From positions 62,001 through 126,000 of the forward strand of contig NZ_AUBP01000021.1 of assembly GCF_000429305.1 (NCBI RefSeq): a DNA stretch of 64,000 bases, given 5' to 3'. This DNA is from Desulfovibrio inopinatus DSM 10711. GTDB lineage: Bacteria; Desulfobacterota; Desulfovibrionia; Desulfovibrionales; Desulfovibrionaceae. The notes beneath the pieces were generated by a model, which was not told the DNA's origin, did no database searches, and was given only the letters and a program-made list of their open reading frames with translations. The number at the start of each line of letters is the position of its first letter. Position 1 is the first letter of the stretch. A program made the translations under genes and the position numbers. Shown one piece after another: positions 61,491 through 64,000 of the stretch.

Positions 61491-64000
61491 GAGTCCTTTC
61501 CCTGCACGTCTTTGGGGGGAGACGTCTGTTCGGCCTGTATGTCTTCTGCTTCAACCATTCCCTGGATCTGAGCCTTGGACTGAGGAGATACGATGGCGAT
61601 AAGCTCGTTTTCCTGGTCCGTTGGCGTCAATGTCAATGTGACGTCAATAGGACTGCCGTTTTTGTGGCAATGGACACCTCTCTGATTCTTGATACGTTCC
61701 CCCTGTCGGGCACGATCCAAAATGGGGGGAAAGGCTTCGCGGGTTTCCGGACTGACGAGTATGGAAACAGTTTCTCCAATGATCTCCCCGGAATTGTATC
61801 CATAAAGATGGCTCGCACCGTTGCTCCACGAACTGATAGTTCCCTCGCTTGACAGAAAGAAAACGACTTCGTCCGATGATTGGACAATAGAGAAGAGAAG
61901 CTCACGATAGGATTTGTTTCGGACGTGACTGGTAATATCTTCGAAGGAGACGACGGCGCCACCTATTGAACCGGAAGGACCAATCAAAGGCGATGCATTG
62001 ACCGAAAGAGCGCGTTGCTCTCCGCTTGAGGATTGGGCAGAAAGTATGACGTCATACTGTGCCTGGCCCGTCATAATTGCCTTGCGGTGAGGAAGCTGAT
62101 CGTTTGACTCGTTGCCGGAATCATACCGATGAAGACGCAGGGGCGATTCATCCAAGGTCTTGCCTATGGCTGTATTGCGATCAATATGAAAAAGATGTTC
62201 AAAATGAGTGTTGGCGAATACGATTCGATCTTCCCCATCAATCATCGCCAGGGCGATTGGCGATGTGTCAGCGATTCCGCGAACCAATCGGTGTTCATTT
62301 CGTAGTGCTTCTTGGGTGCGCTCCTGTTCAGTGATATCCTGAGAAACCTTGAGGTATGAAACTTTGTCTGAAGAGTCCTCGCTGATTTCAATGATCGTTG
62401 CCTCTTCAATATAAGGCTTCCCATCCTTCTTCTTATTATGAAACCTTCCTTTCCAGAGCCCTTGTTCTTGTAATTGCTGCCATAATTGTTCGTAATAATT
62501 CTCATGGGCTTCTTGAGAGCGAAAAAGTCTAATATTTTGGCCGAGAAGTTCGTCCTCAGTATACCCCGTCATTCGAGTGACGCCAGCATTGGCAAACTCG
62601 ATGTCGCCATTGCCATCTGTAATAATGACAGCGGTAGGACTTTCCTCGACGGCTACTGAAAACTTTTGCAATTTCAATGATGTCTTTTTAAACTCAGTGA
62701 TGTCGATAAAAGTAATAATGACGCCTTTGATGACATTGTCCATAGTCATGTATGGCAAAATACGCAAGGCGAGCCATTTCCCATTGGCTGTGGAAACTTC
62801 TCGTGTAATGGGGACGAGGTGGTCTAATACAGTATGAGCATCTTTTTCCAGTTCATTATACTTAATATTAAACGAAATATGTCCTATTGGTCGGCCTATA
62901 TCGAAGTCCATGAGATTGATGACATCTTTGACAGCCGGTGTGAATTTGCGGACATAAAGATTGCGGTCAAGGAAAATGACACCGAAATTGGTACTCGACA
63001 ACAGGTTATTCATGTCGTTGTTGAGCTCGGTGAGCTCATGGATTTTGTTTTGATACTCGGAATTGACAGTAATAAGCTCTTCGTTGACGGATTGAAGTTC
63101 CTCATTGGTGCTCTGCAGCTCTTCGTTCGCTGAAAGGAGTTCTTCGTTCGTCGCGTGAAGTTCTTCGTTGGTTGTTTCTACTTCTTCAATAGTAGCTTGG
63201 AGATTTTCTTTATTGTATTGCAGCTCTTGTTCAAGGTCATGAATGCGTTCTGTGGCTTTGGCATCAAGATCGAAACACTCATGCTGCTGTGCACTCTGGG
63301 TGGAAACTGCCGAGTGTTTCTCAAACAGAACCAGGATGATACGTTGTCCGGTGTGACGGTCCTGATAGGGAAGAATGACGAGATCAAGAAGACTCGTATC
63401 GTCGTCTTCGTCCTTGAGTGGAATGTCTCGATACGCAATCTCGCTATTTTCCCGTAAGGACTTGTTGATGCCTGTTTCGACGGCAATGGCAAGTTCTTTT
63501 CGAATGAGATGTCTCATGTTCAGGCTTGCTTTGCCTGGTCGGATTTGGACGAACGGGGATACATCCCCTATGAAGTGGATAACGTCGCGATTCTGGTTAA
63601 TGACGATGGCCGGAGGGACATATCGCGATATGAGGTCTTGGAGGATTTCAGGCGAAGAGCATATTGGGTTGACGCTCTCTGACTGTCTATCGGGCAGTGT
63701 AAGCGTTGGACGCGACAGTTTTTGATGGATGACTGGACCCGTAGATATCGTACGGGTATCCAGTGGAAGTTGCCGTCCAGTCGAACGATAAATTTTCCAT
63801 CTCGCATCGACTAAGGTAAACAGATGACTGAATTTTCCGACGGTTTCGCTGGCCCCAAGCAGGAGAAATCCCCCTTCATTGAGGGCAAAACTGAAGAGAG
63901 AGAAGACTCGTTCTTGCAAAACGGGCTGAAAGTAAATGAGTAAATTTCGGCAACTGAGCAAGTCTATCTTATTAAATGGAGGATCGCGGAAAATATTTTG
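61487..64000 (-). CDS. CheB/CheR-PAS fusion protein, 5' end outside window
   Basis: Only the C-terminal part is visible: the frame is open to the right edge, with 837 codons. The first residues, QNIFRDPPFNKIDLLSCRN, belong to the CheR methyltransferase domain; the upstream part, expected to hold the CheB methylesterase and rest of CheR, is missing. A PAS-like region follows, then a coiled coil of repeated T-N-E-E-L and S-V-N-E-E-L heptads (about 250-310), and PAS domains to the end (HFEHLFHIDRNTAIGKTLDE and others). These multi-domain proteins adjust receptor-like partners by methylation in signalling. A TTG at 63961 could pass as a start, but the conserved CheR residues run through it. It overlaps the downstream hybrid kinase gene by four bases. 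Confidence 0.93.
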   Translation of the reverse strand, partial: QNIFRDPPFNKIDLLSCRNLLIYFQPVLQERVFSLFSFALNEGGFLLLGASETVGKFSHLFTLVDARWKIYRSTGRQLPLDTRTISTGPVIHQKLSRPTLTLPDRQSESVNPICSSPEILQDLISRYVPPAIVINQNRDVIHFIGDVSPFVQIRPGKASLNMRHLIRKELAIAVETGINKSLRENSEIAYRDIPLKDEDDDTSLLDLVILPYQDRHTGQRIILVLFEKHSAVSTQSAQQHECFDLDAKATERIHDLEQELQYNKENLQATIEEVETTNEELHATNEELLSANEELQSTNEELQSVNEELITVNSEYQNKIHELTELNNDMNNLLSSTNFGVIFLDRNLYVRKFTPAVKDVINLMDFDIGRPIGHISFNIKYNELEKDAHTVLDHLVPITREVSTANGKWLALRILPYMTMDNVIKGVIITFIDITEFKKTSLKLQKFSVAVEESPTAVIITDGNGDIEFANAGVTRMTGYTEDELLGQNIRLFRSQEAHENYYEQLWQQLQEQGLWKGRFHNKKKDGKPYIEEATIIEISEDSSDKVSYLKVSQDITEQERTQEALRNEHRLVRGIADTSPIALAMIDGEDRIVFANTHFEHLFHIDRNTAIGKTLDESPLRLHRYDSGNESNDQLPHRKAIMTGQAQYDVILSAQSSSGEQRALSVNASPLIGPSGSIGGAVVSFEDITSHVRNKSYRELLFSIVQSSDEVVFFLSSEGTISSWSNGASHLYGYNSGEIIGETVSILVSPETREAFPPILDRARQGERIKNQRGVHCHKNGSPIDVTLTLTPTDQENELIAIVSPQSKAQIQGMVEAEDIQAEQTSPPKDVQGKDS

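Noticed and set aside
63959-63961. TTG as start codon of the CheB/CheR protein
   Set aside because: Conserved CheR residues continue in frame upstream to the window edge, so the gene begins outside the window.
1-64000. tRNA, rRNA, CRISPR arrays, insertion sequences, prophage
   Set aside because: No T-loop-type motif in a cloverleaf context, no regular direct-repeat array with spacers, and no transposase, integrase or phage structural gene was seen on either strand.

Overview
The window looks like a chromosomal segment of a Gram-negative, chemotactic, corrinoid-making bacterium, most likely a sulfate-reducing member of the Desulfovibrionales. The evidence is indirect: an ndk-proC pair overlapping by one base, a large receptor/CheD/CheB-CheR signalling complement, an alpha-2-macroglobulin/PbpC locus, a TreS-maltokinase fusion, and a paralogous TPR family that I associate with that group. 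GC is moderate. I see no rRNA, tRNA, CRISPR array, insertion sequence or phage gene.

Layout. 1-4.2 kb: an SRPBCC-fold protein cut by the left edge, an HD-GYP protein and an FtsX-type permease. 4.5-18.6 kb: a surface-glycan region with a roughly 1,920-residue protein carrying four glycosyltransferase domains, a two-domain GT8-like/GT61 protein, RmlA, a four-gene cluster of three paralogous TPR proteins around a helical-repeat protein, and a methyltransferase. 18.8-23.3 kb: a two-gene ABC importer, ndk-proC, a cold-shock protein and cbiB. 23.35-24.74 kb: about 1.4 kb without a recognisable gene but rich in hairpins and with one long unexplained reading frame. 24.7-26.4 kb: an EmrE-family exporter and a Fur/PerR-type regulator. 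26.6-37.9 kb: alpha-2-macroglobulin, an unknown membrane protein, a PilZ protein, PbpC, an amidase, a CheY-like receiver and CheD. 38.0-44.6 kb: TreS-maltokinase, a SPOR lipoprotein, a small cytochrome, CutA, a PfkB-family kinase, an ABC-ATPase half-domain protein and a 45-residue membrane protein. 44.7-51.4 kb: a diguanylate cyclase response regulator, rpsA, rimO, a VanX-type dipeptidase and an SGNH hydrolase. 51.5-64 kb: two closely related chemoreceptors, a PaaK-type ligase with LivF, and a hybrid histidine kinase overlapping a CheB/CheR-PAS protein that leaves the right edge.

How it fits together. Three themes recur: building and modifying cell-surface glycan and peptidoglycan (the glycosyltransferases, RmlA, PbpC with A2M, amidase, VanX), signalling (two receptors, CheD, CheB/CheR, PilZ, GGDEF, HD-GYP, hybrid kinase), and housekeeping (rpsA, rimO, ndk, proC, cbiB). 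The most distinctive items are the receptor pair that differs by exactly four 39-residue HAMP-like units, the three-paralogue TPR cluster, the multi-domain glycosyltransferase, the ATPase lacking its P-loop half, and the unexplained 23.35-24.74 kb segment.
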